DNA of 64,000 nucleotides, from NCBI GenBank assembly GCA_947044405.1, contig CAMRHE010000166.1, forward strand, positions 3,163,501-3,227,500, given 5' to 3'. The notes below the pieces were generated by a model. It was not told the DNA's origin. It did not search any database and was given only the letters and a program-made list of their open reading frames with translations. Position numbers and translations under genes: made by a program. This stretch comes from Leptodactylus fallax. Taxonomy: Eukaryota; Chordata; Amphibia; Anura; Leptodactylidae. Positions 1-11,295 of the stretch are shown one piece after another. Every line of letters begins with the position of its first letter. Position 1 is the first letter of the stretch.

Positions 1-827
1 ATGGGTCGGTATTAACATCTAACACATGCAGTTCAGAACAGATATGTAGATATATACAAGCATTAACAGTTACTAGTTACAAGATACAGTGCAATAAAAT
101 AAAAGGGAATAAAAGTGAAATAATTACTTTAACCCACATATCCTGGATGTGGCTCTATAGTCCAACACTCACACATAGCATGTGGAGGTAACCAGTGGAG
201 GCTCCTAGCAGCAGCATCAACACAGCATTCCAGCCTGCATGCTCATCGCAGTATATCCCAATAGTCTCATCATAGTCTCTTGTAGTCTCTGCACAGTATT
301 CTCATCATAGTATTCTCCTTGTAGTCTCAGCCCAATCTCCTCCCACTGACCTCTTACCTCATCTTTTATACCCTTGATTACACCTCCCAGAATGAGGTCA
401 CCAGTGACGGCAAGTCTGATTGATTAATGCACTCAAGTCAAGATTCTTTGTAAGGAGCTGAGACCAAGTGAAATGATACAATGTTATCAACCATGTCTGA
501 TCTACCAGCCCAGGCTGAACAATGCATGTTTATTTGATCACCCAGGGCTATGTAAGAATTCAATGGAGCTATTCTGGGATGGATACAAAGCCCTATTGTT
601 ACAAGGTTGCCCTACTGACAACATACATCTAGGATTATAGCTGCGCACATTATGAGTAAATGGAACTAAGAGAGAGATACGCTACCCAGAGATCAAAATA
701 CATCTTTGAGTTATAGCCATATTTAAGTGGAATCATCACAAAGGGGATATATATTTATATAAAGGGTCATTAGGGGAGCAGTATTTATATCAGGGGGAAT
801 CAGGGGCATAAAAAAGGGGGCAATTAA
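1..827. other. No gene seen; AT-rich intergenic sequence
   Basis: No frame here resembles a known protein. Positions 240-330 hold loose short repeats of a TCTCATCATAGT-like word. A run of short G-rich blocks near 760-825 resembles the degenerate array inside the hAT at 21.9-23.2 kb. The first 600 bases could be a decayed LTR read on the minus strand, but I found no matching target duplication, so I leave it unassigned. Confidence 0.5.
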
Positions 828-1135
828 TTAAAGGGCTTGTCCAGGATAACCACTTTTTTAATATGAGACCGGGAAAGTGTTTAAAAAAAAATAAAACCCT
901 ACTCACCTGTCCCTTGTGCTCCGATGTCTCCCACTGCGGTCTGGTTCTGCTGCTCTGGTGTTTTCTTCTGGCGGAAGTCCCCACCACACATGACCGCTGA
1001 GGTCGCTGACATGGAACGTCACAGTGCTGTGGGGAAGAAAACACCAGAGCAGCAGGACAGGAATGTGCTGGAAGACACCGGAGAACCTTCCATAGCCTCA
1101 TATTAAAAAGTGGTTATTCTGGACAACCCCTTTAT
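828..1135. mobile_element. TTAA-flanked MITE (T2/Kolobok-like), about 300 bp
   Basis: The left end is TTAAAGGGCTTGTCCAGG and the right end reads CTGGACAACCCCTTTA, its inverted counterpart. The middle also folds, with inverted blocks around a word like CTGCTCTGGTGTTTTCTTC. The left TTAA is perfect and the right is TTAT. There is no coding capacity. Related copies lie at 12.1, 12.8, 25.4, 47.4 and 48.4 kb. The minus strand carries a splice-donor-like ACAGGTGAGT at 901-910. Confidence 0.75.
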
Positions 1136-1470
1136 GGTGGCACTTGGGCTTTAATAAAGGGACTTTTCAGCTCCCCCGGATCAGCAGTTTGAAGGGGCTA
1201 TGGCGCCTGTTTATATCACACACTGTATATCACACGCTGTCTGTTTATAGTGACCGTGTGATGTAATTACAGCCTTGTCACATGGACATGTACAGGACGA
1301 GACTGTAGTTACATTGCATGTCCACTATGAGATGAATAACACTATGTAAACAGAGACGCGGTCATGGCACTTACACAGTTACCACAGTTCATTCAAACAG
1401 CTGATCAGTGGGGGTTCTGAGCCCCACTGATTATTTTATTAATGACCTGGAAAACCTTTTAATTAGGAAA
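1136..1470. repeat. Degenerate palindromic MITE-like segment
   Basis: The segment abuts the previous MITE. Loosely inverted blocks flank a centre at about 1300, and the phrase CAGCTGATCAGTGGGGGT recurs in the MITEs at 19.0 and 48.0 kb. No clear terminal TTAA remains on the left, and the right side ends in an AATTA-rich stretch. It is probably an old T2-like MITE. Confidence 0.4.
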
Positions 1471-1799
1471 CCTATGGGGCATTAATAAGGGGGCACTATT
1501 TATGGGGGTACACACGGACATTATTAATATAAAGAAGCACTTGGGAGTATTATTCATTATGGGGGGTTATAGCATATATTTTATAATTGGGGTAGCAGCA
1601 GGGTGGGGGCTTTGTGTAGGTGAGGACATTGTGGCTCGGATGCCTGGAAAAGTGAGGAGCCAAAGATGTCTGTGCTGCAAACTTTACAGAGACAAGTCAC
1701 AGCTGGAAGAAGTGGTCATGGCGGTCCAAAGGGAAGAGAAGGGAAATGTGAAGGATTAGTCAGAGACGTCACCTGTAAGTCACAAAATGTTACTGCCCT

Positions 1800-2080
1800 G
1801 TATTCACCTAAATGATAGTGGATAAATACCTGATTGATGGGGGTCTGTCTGCTGAGACTCCCACTGGGCCTGAAAATTGCCCCCCTTCCCCCCACTGGTT
1901 GGGAATTCAGCCTGACCACAGTCATATGAAGGAGTGTTGCTTGGTGGATGGACGAACCCGGGTGGCTCTCATTCACTTCGATGGGAGTGCCAAAGAACTG
2001 TATTCAGCTATCTGTGGCGCTCCTATTATAGAGAATGGGGGCCATGTGGGCTCGTCCATCCACCAAGCAGAAGATGTATG
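1800..2080. repeat. Inverted-repeat MITE core
   Basis: CTTGGTGGATGGACGA at 1940-1955 is repeated exactly in inverted orientation at 2052-2067, so the intervening DNA can form a hairpin. The phrase GATGGGGGTCTGTCTGCTGAGA nearby resembles cores of the T2-like MITEs. The outer ends are not visible. Open frames here are short and unsupported. Confidence 0.5.
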
Positions 2081-2230
2081 AAGTTATTGTCATTGTTAAT
2101 GCCGTGTTGTTGATCTGATACTGAAGTCATGCAGGAAGAAGAATTTTTAAAAACTGTTTTATAACTTTGTGTATTGTGTATGTTTATTGTGCGGTGAAAG
2201 CAGCGTGTGAAGCTAATAGCATGGAAACGC

Positions 2231-2262
2231 AATTTTTTTTTTTTTTTTTTGGGGGGGGGGGG
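2231..2262. repeat. Poly-T/poly-G tract
   Basis: A run of about 20 T is followed directly by about 12 G. Similar T-then-G tracts lie at 46.56 and 50.23 kb. This is low-complexity sequence. Confidence 0.9.
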
Positions 2263-2589
2263 CGTCTTTCTATAGTCCGCCTCAAGCAGCAAAGCGGCTA
2301 GGTTCACCACTGCCTCAGCCTAATGAAGTAAACACAAGGAAAGCCAAATCATTTCTTCGGATAGTTGTTAAGTCATTACTGGAACCAAAATATCCAACTA
2401 CCATATCAGCTATGTGAAAAACTGACTACCCCCTTAAACCAGTATATGTCCTATTATTTGATATCAGTCTTTCACACTGCTGTTAAAGGTGTAAGTCCAC
2501 TCCTATTTGCAGGCTTGCCCTGACTTTTCTTCATCATCTCTTGGCCATTCATACAGAGGAAAACACTGCATTCCAGCATTAAAATCTCA

Positions 2590-3830
2590 TACCATCTGTG
2601 AAATGTGGTGGGGTTAGTGTCATGGTTTGGGCTTCTTTTGCTGACTCTGGGTCAGGATGGCTTGTCATAATTGATGGAAGAATGAATTCTGAATTACACC
2701 AGCAAGATGCCAATCATTGGCAGCATATCTACCTGTGTAATCATGACAGTGGCGACGATAATCCATGGAAGGGAATAGGAGAGCAGCAGAGATTGGGTTC
2801 GATCATGTTTGAGATAAGGGATTTCTTTACGTGTAGGACAGATCATGTAATTTACTGTATAAAATGGTCCTGTATTTATTTTTTTGAGGGAAAACTATTG
2901 GATCACTTTCATGGGGCCACCCAATTGATACAACACATTGGAGAAGTTCATGGTTGTAAAGTTACATGCCTGAGGTTTGCTGGAATATGGAGGGTTATAT
3001 CCAGGGTAACTCCCAATTCACATGACCAAATTTCACCTGTGAAATGCAGTGCCATTTTAACAATCTTTTTGGATTGTGTTTACCTACACATTCAGGTTTT
3101 GTTGATTCAGTTTTTGAAGCGAAACCCAAAGTGTGAACCTGTAAAGAAGATATCATGCTCTCTTTTTCAATCGACTTCTGGTATTATTGTCAGCACTTGC
3201 TTGAACAAAACCTAAAAATGTGTCCTTATGCTTAGTTTATACATTGTGTCTTAGGTGTCTCAACTGCAGTAATGCAAGCAGACCATTTAAAAAGTATGTC
3301 CAGGAATTTGTCCTTGAGGGGTTTTTAAGCAACAGTAGGGCTATTTTTACACAACCGCATTTTACGTACATTTACAGTCCACAGTTTTCCTGGACAAAAA
3401 AAAAACGGATTGGTCAAAAACGGACACAAACTGATTGCTATCAGTCTGTAATCAGTTTGTAATCCGTTGTTTTTCTTCCCCCTTCTTCATTCTGAGCATG
3501 CACAGAGGGAAAAACGTATTGCAAAACACACAAACTGACACAAACTTCAGCATACAGCACTGGCAAACTTCATATATCTGAAGGAATGATGAATAGACAA
3601 TTGTGCAGAGACATTTCTTGATAAAAATCTGCTGTCAACTACCAGGATGATGAAGGTGAAATGAGGGTGGACATTTCAGCAAGACAAAGATAAACATATC
3701 CCAAACACACAGCCAAGGAAACTCTCAGTTGGTTTCAGAGAAAAAAAAAAAGAAAGCTGCTTGAATGGCCCAGCCGATCACCTGACCTGAATCCAATAGG
3801 AAATTGAGTGTTTGTGTGGAAGAATAGGCC
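2590..3830 (+). pseudogene. Split, decayed Tc1 transposase
   Basis: Two pieces of one Tc1-type transposase are visible. Positions 2596-2735 encode the region KCGGVSVMVWASF, typical of the segment between the first and second catalytic Asp. Positions 3645-3825 encode WTFQQDKD and then SPDLNPI, the second Asp and the block before the catalytic Glu. About 900 bp of unrelated sequence separates them. In the second piece the Glu codon is replaced by Gly (GGA at 3799-3801), and frameshifts are present. The N-terminal DNA-binding domain and both inverted repeats are not seen. It cannot encode an active enzyme. The identification rests on Tc1 motifs and is firm; the element's limits are not. Confidence 0.75.
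3301..3395 (+). repeat. Dispersed direct repeat, copy 1 (second copy at 4873-4965)
   Basis: This stretch, starting near TTTGTCCTTGAGGGG and ending near TTTTCCTGGACA, is almost identical to 4873-4965. Copy 1 sits inside the sequence that splits the Tc1 relic. Both copies begin with a GTCC-AGG-type end and finish in CCTGGAC, so they may be remnants of one MITE family. No coding potential. Confidence 0.8.
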
Positions 3831-4260
3831 AAAATCACACCTGAGCCATGCATGTGACTAGAAATATATTTCTAATAGTGCTATTGACATGACTTTCTCA
3901 CCAGATGTCGGTAACAACCCATCCAAAGAAATCAAATAATAGATGTCCATAAATTATGTGTAATAACGAGAAATTACACAGTAAAAGTACTGAACACGTT
4001 TACTGAAATTTATTTAATACTTCATAGGAAAGCCTTTGTTGGTAATTAGAAGTGTTTTTTAATCACTTTTATGTCTTTATGCATCTCCACTGCTACAGCA
4101 TCTCCACACAGTGATCCTTCTCTCTTTGTGCTGGAGAATGATCTGAGACAGAGGGAGCAGAAAGAAAGTCACAAGCAGTGCTAAAGTTTGTTTCTGCAAC
4201 AAACTTTAATGTGAGCACCATGATTGGTTTATCGTTAGCAGCCAGTGCTGAAACATGCAG

Positions 4261-4593
4261 GGCATGGAGAAAACTGAATTCATCATCTTATCCCCACATC
4301 ATACAGCCTCCCTATTTGACCAAAGTTAATGGTACCACACTCACCCCAGTCCTACAAGTCCATTGCCTGGGGTTAACCCTCTATTCTATCCTACCCTTCA
4401 AACATCACATCCAAGCCCTCAACACCTCTTATCACCTCCAACTCAGTAACATCCATCAAATCCGATCCTTCGTCACCCCTGAAACTACAAAAATGCTAGT
4501 CCACATCCTCATAATCTCCCACTTAGACTACTGTAACAGCCTTCTCCTCAGCCTCCCAGCAAATGCTTTTTCCCCCCCTCCAGTCCACTAAAC
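4261..4593 (+). pseudogene. L2-clade LINE reverse transcriptase fragment
   Basis: An open stretch of about 110 codons matches the thumb/C-terminal part of the L2 reverse transcriptase found more completely at 8.96-11.04 kb (compare 10,050-10,383 there). Shared phrases are [28 protein letters not shown] and LIISHLDYCNSLL. The 5' part (endonuclease, catalytic YADD) and the 3' UTR with its tail are both missing, so this is a piece of an older insertion cut at both ends. The upstream ATG at 4178 lies outside the homologous region and is not a real start. Confidence 0.8.
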
Positions 4594-5412
4594 ACTCCCA
4601 GAAAAAGGGTGTGTGTCTTGAATGCACCATGATGCACCAAAAATGCACCAAAATGGTGTCTGACTCAAACTAAACAAAACAAGGTGGTATAAACTTAAAC
4701 TAGACAGTCTAAATTCTGGTGCATTTTCAGACCTTCTTTCTAAGTTTACAGTGTCAAATTATTAGTAAATCTGAGGCTATTTTTAAACCATTTAAACACA
4801 GATTTGTCACAAACTTCAAATTGAAGCAAATTTTTGGATCAAATCATCAGAATCAGAAAGAAATCAATTCCTTAGAGGTTTGTCCTTGAGGGGTTTTTAA
4901 GCAACGGTAGGGCTATTTTTACACAACCGCATTTTATGTACATTTACAGTCCACATTTTTCCTGGACACTATATGTATCCATTCATTTTAATGACTTCAT
5001 TCAGTTGTCTGTTCTTTTTTTCACAGACCGTGGGACAGAAAAAACAATAGTTACAGTATGCCATCAATGGTGATGCATGTAAAAGAGTTACAAAAATGGC
5101 GAACCCTGCTCTGGCATTTCCTATGGGATTATTCATTTGAATGGCCAGCATGTAATCCTACAGTCATTCTGCAGTATATCCAGAAGTATAAGGTCTGGAA
5201 TGATCTCTGAGGGTTAGAGAAGTCAGGTGAGCAATTACCGGCTATGATGGCTAAGCTGGTGTTTAATGAAAAAAGTCTTCATGGAAGATCCCCTATAAAA
5301 ATGTATTATTATATTTCTTTTAAGTGTATTTTACACTTCGTATAGCATGGGGTTCCCTTCTGCCTCCCTCTAGAATCCAAGACTAATTGTAATAAATTCC
5401 ATAGAAAAAGTT
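4594..5412. other. No gene; contains dispersed repeat copies
   Basis: It contains the second copy of the 95-bp repeat (4873-4965). The stretch 4640-4760, with AAGGTGGTATAAACTTAAACT, resembles 60,700-60,800 and so looks like another low-copy dispersed repeat. No coding signal. Confidence 0.5.
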
Positions 5413-5415
5413 TTA

Positions 5416-5622
5416 GGCTAAGGCCCCACATTGCGGAAAAGCAGCTTTTTTTGTTGCAGATTTTGCTGCAGTTTGAGTCAAAGCCAGGAGTGGATTGAGC
5501 AGAAGTGAGAAGTTTGTTTCCTAGATATTTCCCATTCCTTCTAGCCACTACTAGGCTTGGCTCAAAAAAAACACAGCAAAATCTGCATAAAAAACAGCAT
5601 TCCACAATGTGGGGACTTAGCC
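5416..5622. mobile_element. Palindromic MITE, PIF/Harbinger-like, TTA duplication
   Basis: The left end GGCTAAGGCCCCACATT and the right end AATGTGGGGACTTAGCC are inverted copies, with TTA on both outer sides. A 3-bp TTA duplication is characteristic of PIF/Harbinger elements. Inner arms (GTTGCAGATTTTGCTG / CAGCAAAATCTGCA-like) extend the palindrome. There is no transposase. Same family as 5672, 38,490 and 61,505. Confidence 0.7.
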
Positions 5623-5671
5623 TTATCTCTTATGGATAGATAATAACTTGCTTTGTGGGAAATCCTCTTTA

Positions 5672-6022
5672 GGCTACGGCCCCACGTAGCAGGCCACAGC
5701 AAAAAACCATTGCAGGAAAAACCGCAGCGGCAACACATCAAAGTTTCTCCCGCAGCGCTTTTCACAGAAAGTCCGCAGAGGAGTTTTTCTTTCTGCTTCC
5801 ATTAAACCTACAGTACAGGGAAGCCACCGGCGTTTACGAATGTATGATCGACATGCTGCAATTTCAAAACCGCAAAGGTTTTGGAAATCGCAGCGTTTCC
5901 GCTGCGCATATTTTTCTGCAATGTGTGGATGGGATTCGCTAGATTCTAGCGATTCTACTTTGCAGTGACTGTAAAATGCTGCGTTTTTTGCAGCGGCTTT
6001 TACGCCACACAGGGCCCCGGCC
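5672..6022. mobile_element. Palindromic MITE, second copy of the Harbinger-like family
   Basis: It begins GGCTACGGCCCCACGTAG after TTA and ends near CAGGGCCCCGGCC. The arms are rich in CGCAGCGG and TTTTTGCAGCGGC words in inverted order. The right end is diverged and its TTA is lost. Three overlapping minus-strand open frames cross it but match nothing. Confidence 0.65.
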
Positions 6023-6332
6023 TGCAGGTTATAAAAAGGGATAAGGTAATAAGGCAACCTATTAATTTTTATTGATAACCAAGAATTTGAAGGATAGTGC
6101 CATTATTGTAAGTCCTGTCAAGACAATTTTTTTTTAAGTTAGAGATCTTTCTTTTCAGGCTGAAAGACTTAAACACCAAACATCTGTGAGTACTTCTGAA
6201 AATTAAAATATACTGCATGCACTGTCAACTTTATATCTATAGTTCTACCGCTTTATAATAAACATCACTTATATAAGTATTCACAATCAGCATTGCACAA
6301 TACCTGATGCAAAGGAAAAGTGACTGCACAGA

Positions 6333-6478
6333 TTGTAAGCTCTTGACAGCAGGGCCCTCACATGTATTGATGGATTGATTAACTTATTACCCTTTAATGT
6401 CTAATATGAAGCCTATGATTTGTAAAGTGCTACAGAATATGTTTATGCTATATAAATTAAAATTATTATTTTATTACT
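6333..6478 (+). repeat. L2-type LINE 3' tail fragment
   Basis: It reads GATTGTAAGCTCTTG, AGCAGGGCCCTC, then TGTAAAGTGCTACAGAATATG and GCTATATAAATTAAA before an ATT-rich tail. This is the usual 3' end of L2/CR1 elements and of SINEs that share their tail. The body of the element is absent. The 300 bases on either side show no gene. Confidence 0.7.
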
Positions 6479-6707
6479 CTACTCAATCAGTGGAGACACT
6501 GCTTTCAATTTCCCAGGGGTCTCTGAAAAATGAGAGATAGAATTTGCTCGACTACCATGAGCAGCACAATTTAGGATGCACACATTGATGTCTGTAACAA
6601 TCACCATTCTACAGCAGCTGCAGTAGTCTCACCTGTAACGTTAAGCACTGAAGTGAATGGTTTGAAGAAAGTAAACAATCACAATTCTAAATCCAGTAGC
6701 ATATGTA

Positions 6708-7561
6708 CAGTGGCTTGCAAACGTATTCATACCCCTTTAACTTGTTCACATTTTGTCACCTTACAACCACAAATGTAAATGTATTTTATTGTGATTTCAA
6801 GTGATAGACCAATCCAAAGTAGCACATAATTGTGAAGTGGAATGAAAATGATACATGGTTTTCAAAATTTTGTAAACTGTGAAACATGGTGGTGACAGCA
6901 TCATTCTGTGGGGAGGCTTTTCTTCAGCAGGGACAGGGAAGCTGGTCAGAGTTGTTGGGAAGATGGATGGGGCTAAATACAAGGCAATCCTGGAAGAAAA
7001 CCTGTTGGAGGCTGCAAAAGACTTGAGACTGGGAAGGAGATTCACCTTCCAGCAAGACAATGACCCTAAACATACAGCCAGAGCTACAGTGGAATGGTTT
7101 AGATCAAAGAATATTCATGTGTTAGAATGGCCCAGTCAAAGTCCAGATCTAAATCCCATTGAGCATCTGTGGCAAGACATGAATATTTCTATTCACAGAC
7201 GTTCTCCATCCAATCTGGCTGAGTTTGAGCTATTTTGCAAAGCAGAAGGAGCAAAAATCTCAGTCTCTAGATGCGCAAAGTTGGTAGAGACATACCCCAA
7301 AAGACTTGTAGCTGTAATTGCAGCGAAAGGTGGCTCTACAAAGTATTGATATAGGGGTACTGAATACTTTTGCACATCACACTTTTCAGATTTTTAATTG
7401 ATTAAAATTTTGAAAACCATGTAATATTTTCCTTCCACTTCAAAATTATCTGCTACGTTATGTTGGTCTATCACTTAACATCTTAATAAAATACATTTAA
7501 GTTTGTGGTTGTAAGGTGACAAAATGTGAAAAAGGGGTATGAATACTTTTGCAAGGCACTG
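6708..7561 (+). mobile_element. Internally deleted Tc1 element with long inverted repeats
   Basis: TA (6706-6707) precedes CAGTGGCTTGCAAACG, and TTGCAAGGCACTG is followed by TA (7562-7563). The ends are inverted copies for roughly 180 bp, including ACATTTTGTCACCTTACAA. Total length is about 0.85 kb against about 1.6 kb for an intact Tc1, because the promoter-side half of the transposase is gone. The same family reappears at 61.8-62.6 kb in the opposite orientation. Confidence 0.9.
6879..7349 (+). pseudogene. Tc1 transposase, C-terminal half only
   Basis: An uninterrupted frame of 156 codons covers the second half of a Tc1 transposase, the enzyme that cuts and pastes the element at TA sites. 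It starts at KHGGDSIILWGGF, keeps the second catalytic Asp in QQDNDPKHT (about residue 62) and the catalytic Glu in SPDLNPIEHLW (about residue 97), spaced as DD34E, and ends naturally in GGSTKY. The helix-turn-helix domains and the first catalytic Asp are missing. The initial ATG is only an internal Met. The frame is clean despite the deletion, so the loss may be recent, but the product cannot be active alone. Confidence 0.9.
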
Positions 7562-7739
7562 TATCATGTTGTCTTTATTCTATGGATCAATTCGATTACA
7601 GTGATAGCTAATATATTTTTTTTTGTTTTACTAATTTTGAAGAATAAACATCCATTTTGGGAGACATTGTTAAAGATGCAGTGATAACTATGTATTGGTT
7701 TTTATTTGTTTTGGGTTTTTTTTTTTTCATTATTTTACA

Positions 7740-7880
7740 TAATAAACCTAACATATAACAGAGCTCAAGTTCTTACCCTCTATCATAAAAACCTATATAT
7801 CACAGAGCTCAGCTTCTCCCTCTCATATAAACCTATATATCACAGAGCTAGGACTTCTCTCCGTCTATTAGATAAACCTA
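7740..7880 (+). repeat. Minisatellite, left part (about 43-bp unit)
   Basis: About three units resemble AAACCTATATATCACAGAGC followed by TCAGCTTCTCCCTCTCAT. The array resumes at 11,296 after a Tc1 insertion. Upstream 7564-7740 is AT-rich with a poly-T run and no gene. Confidence 0.85.
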
Positions 7881-8109
7881 CAATTGTGCTAAAAAGTTTA
7901 CATACCCCGGCAGATTTTTTGTTTTTTTGGCCTTTTTTCAGAGAATGTGAATGATAACACAAAAACTCAAAAACTTTTTCTGCAGTCATGGTTAGTGGTT
8001 GGTTGAAGCCATTTATCTTCAAACTTCTGTGTTTTCTCTTTTTAAATCATAATGACAACCAAAACATCAAAATGACCCTGTTCAAAAGTTCACATACCCT
8101 GGTGATTTT

Positions 8110-8955
8110 GGCCTGATAACATGCCCAGAAACCAAAGAACGGTCAGGTAGACCAACCAAAATTTCGGCCACAACTGCCCGGAAAATTGTTTGGGATGCAA
8201 AGAAAAACCCACACATAACATCAGCTGAAAAACAGGACTCTCTGAAAACTATCGGTGTGGCTGTTTCAAGATACACAAGGAGGCATGGAAAAATGGGTTG
8301 CATGGTCGAGTTGCCAGAAGAAAGCCATTACTGCACAAATGCTACAAAGAATAATGCGCCAAACAGCACAGAGACAAGCCTCAAAACTTCTGGAACAAGG
8401 TAATTTGGAGAGATGAGACAAAAATCAAACTTTTTGGTCACAACCATAAACGTTATATTTGGAGAGGTGTCAACAAGGCCTATGATGAAAGGAACACCAT
8501 TCCTACTGTAAAACACGGAGGTGGATCGCTGATGATGAGCGGATGTGTGAACTTCAAAGGCACAGGAAACTTGGTCCAAGTTGAAGGAAAGATGAATACA
8601 GAATGTTATCAGCAAATACTGGAGGCAAATTTGCACTTACCAGCCAGGAAGCTGCGCATGGGACGTACTTGGACGTTCCAACATGACAACGATCCAGAAC
8701 ACATGGCCAAGTCGACCTATCATTGGCTACAGCAGAAGAAAGTGAAGGTTCTGGAGTGGCCATCTCAGTCTCCTGACCTCAATATCATTGAGCCACTCTG
8801 GGGAGATCTCAAGTGCGCAGTACATACAAGACAGCTCAGGAATTTACAGGAACTGGAGACTTTTTGCCAAGAAGAATGGGCAGTTTTACCATCTGAGAAA
8901 ATAAAGAGCCTCATGCATAACTACCACAAAAGACTTCAAGCTGTCATTGATTCTC
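8110..8955 (+). pseudogene. Tc1 transposase, truncated at both ends
   Basis: From about 8140 the frames read through KERSGRPTKISATTAR, the end of the DNA-binding region. The catalytic core follows: WRDETKIKLFG (first Asp codon 8412-8414), VKHGGGSLMMSGCV, WTFQHDNDPEH (second Asp 8685-8687) and SPDLNIIEPLW (Glu 8790-8792), with DD34E spacing. The first helix-turn-helix is missing, small indels break the frame before 8530, and the C-terminus is cut near 8955, where the L2 begins. Residue changes such as NIIE for NPIE mark decay. From 8532 the frame runs on into LINE sequence, which is an artefact of the insertion. Confidence 0.88.
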
Positions 8956-8969
8956 ACATTCAAGAACGC

Positions 8970-10560
8970 ACTCACCTCTGCAAAGCAGGTCTACTTCACC
9001 ACACTAATATCTGCCCTATCCCACAACCCCAAACAGCTATTCACTAATTTCAACTCCCTTCTCCGTCCTCCTGTGCCCCCTCCAACATCACTTATCACAG
9101 CTGATGACTTTGCCTCTTATTTCAAAAGCAAAATTGACACCATCAGAGACAGTCTCACCCTACACCCCCAACAACCACTCTATCCAACTGTTTGGTGCTC
9201 TTCATCTTTAACCTGTTTCTCCACCGTCACTGATGAAAAGCTCTCCACCCTAATCTCTAAATCCCACCTCACCACCTGTGCACTCGACCCAATCCAGTCA
9301 CATCTCATCCCCAAACTCTCTGAAGACATTACTCCTGCCCGAACCCATCTCTTCAACCTATCCCTAACCAATGGATCCTTCCCTGCCGCCCTCAAACATG
9401 CTACCGTCACACCTATACTTCAAAAACCCTCCCTGGACTCATCCTCCCCAGCCAACTATCACCCCATCTCACTGCTACCGTGTGCCTCAAAATTGCTGGA
9501 GCAACACGTCCACTCCGAACTGATCTCCTATCTCTCGTCCAATATGCTCTTAGACAGACTACAGTCAGGTTTCAGACCCCATCACGCCACAGAAACTGCC
9601 CTAACCAAAGTCACTAATGACCTTCTATCTGCCAAAGCCAAACATCACTATTCTGTCCTCCTCCTCCTCGACCTCTCCTCTGCCTTTGACACAGTCGACC
9701 ACGCCCTCCTGCTATAAACTGTCTCATCCCTTGACATCTCAGACCTGGCCCTTTCCTGGATCTCCTCATACCTCACCAACCGCACATTCAGCGTCTCCCA
9801 CTCACACACCACCTCCCTGCCACGCCCTCTTTCTGTAGGTGTCCCCCAAGGCTCTGTCCTAGGTCCCCTCCTGTTCTCAATCTACACCCTAGGCCTTGGC
9901 CAACTCATAGAATCCCATGGTTTCCATTGCTATGCTGACGATACCCAAATATATCTCTCTGGACGAGACATTACCTCTCTGTTGTCCAGAGTCCCAGAAT
10001 GTCTAGCAGCCGTAGCCTCCTTTCTCTCCTCCCGCTTTCTCAAACTCAACATGGAGAAAACAGAGTTCATAATCTTCACCCCTCCACGCACGACCCCCCT
10101 ACTTGACCCATCTATCAAAATTAATGGAACCACTCTCACCCCAGTCCCACAAGCCCTCTGCCTTGGGATAACCTTAGATATGACCTATCCTTCAAGCCGC
10201 ATATTCAAACCCTCAACACCTCCTGCTGCCTCCAACTCAAGAACATCCATCGAATCTGCTCCTTCCTCACCCCTGAAACTACAAAGATGCTAGTCCACGC
10301 CCTCATAATCTCCCGCCTAGACTACTATAATACCCTTCTCCATGGCCTCCCAGCTAACACTCTCGCCCCCCCTCCAGTCCACCTTAAACTGTGCTGCTCG
10401 CCTAATACACCTCTTCCCCCGTTCTTCATCGGCCTCTCCCCTCTGCGAATCCCTTCACTGGCTACCCATTGCCCAGTGAATAGAGTTCAAATTACTAATG
10501 CTGACATACAAAGCCATCCACAACCTGTCCCCTCTATATATCTCTGACCCGCTACCTGCC
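8970..10560 (+). pseudogene. L2 LINE reverse transcriptase (broken)
   Basis: This is the RT that copies LINE RNA at the target site. Visible blocks in order are [46 protein letters not shown] (first catalytic Asp), [16 protein letters not shown] and [11 protein letters not shown] (YADD at 9931-9942). [29 protein letters not shown] and a C-terminal region follow. The frame is open from 8947 except for one TAA at 9715-9717. A frameshift follows near 10,183 and another near 10,390. The endonuclease is absent by 5' truncation. The catalytic residues survive, so decay is moderate. Confidence 0.9.
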
Positions 10561-10978
10561 CGCACGTAACCTCCGATCCTCCAAAGACCTCCTACTCCGC
10601 TCTGCTCTTTTTTTCCGATCTTCACACAAACATCTCCAAGACTTCTCCCGTGCATCCCCCATACTCTGGAACTCACTACCAAGACACATCAGACTGTCCC
10701 CCACAGTCACAAGCTTCAAGAAGGCCCTGAAGACTCACCTATTCAGGAAAGCCTACTACCTCCAATAACACTACTGTCACCACACCACCACCTGAACAGC
10801 CTCTACCCCCAACTTCTGTCTCTATCCCTCTTCCCTCATAGATTGTAAGCCCTTGCGGGCAGGGCCCTCTATCCCACTGTGCCAGTTGGTCACTGTTAGT
10901 ATTATCTGTTTTGTACATCTTGTGTACCGTATGTAAATCCTCAAAAGTAAAGCACCATAGAATTAATGGTGCTATATA

Positions 10979-10980
10979 TA

Positions 10981-11040
<60 letters not shown>

Positions 11041-11045
11041 TAATA
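10979..11045 (+). repeat. (TAAA)n/(TAA)n tail microsatellite
   Basis: Simple-sequence tail of the L2 insertion: TAAA units followed by about ten TAA units. Useful as a polymorphic marker only. Confidence 0.95.
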
Positions 11046-11295
11046 ATTTATGTTAGAGGGGGTAATACATGGTATTAAGAACTGGGATATGTGAACTTTT
11101 GAACAGGGTCAGTTTGATGTTTTGGTTGTCATTATGATTTAAAAAGAGAAAACACAGAAGTTTGACAATAAATGTCTTCAACTAACCACTAACCATGAGT
11201 GGAGAAAAAGTTTTTGTGTTATCACTCATATTCTCTGAAAAAAGGCCAAAAAAACTAAAGATCTGCCGGGGTATGTAAACTTTTTAGCAAAACTG

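Larger units (their letters stand above)
8955..11045 (+). mobile_element. 5'-truncated L2-clade LINE inserted in the Tc1
   Basis: The insertion starts in the linker between endonuclease and reverse transcriptase and runs through the RT, the 3' UTR (GATTGTAAGCCCTTGCGGGC), the ATGGTGCTATATATA-type end and a TAAA/TAA tail at 10,979-11,045. The tail and C-terminal motifs place it in the CR1/L2 group, closest to L2. I could not define a target duplication because the Tc1 sequence on both sides is diverged. Confidence 0.88.
7881..11295 (+). mobile_element. Tc1 element with about 200-bp TIRs, split by an L2 LINE
   Basis: The left end CAATTGTGCTAAAAAGTTTA and the right end GTAAACTTTTTAGCAAAACTG are inverted. 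The outer repeats also share AGAGAATGTGAATGATAAC-like and GACAACCAAAACATCAAA-like blocks, more than 200 bp per side. TA flanks both ends. Joining the flanks recreates a perfect minisatellite unit (AAACCTATATATCACAGAG), so this element inserted into the array. An L2 LINE lies inside the transposase 3' end. Without it the element would be about 1.3-1.4 kb. Confidence 0.9.

Noticed and set aside
2598..3215. A 205-codon plus-strand frame
   Set aside because: Only its first 45 or so codons match Tc1 transposase. The rest is unrelated insert sequence, so it is not one gene.
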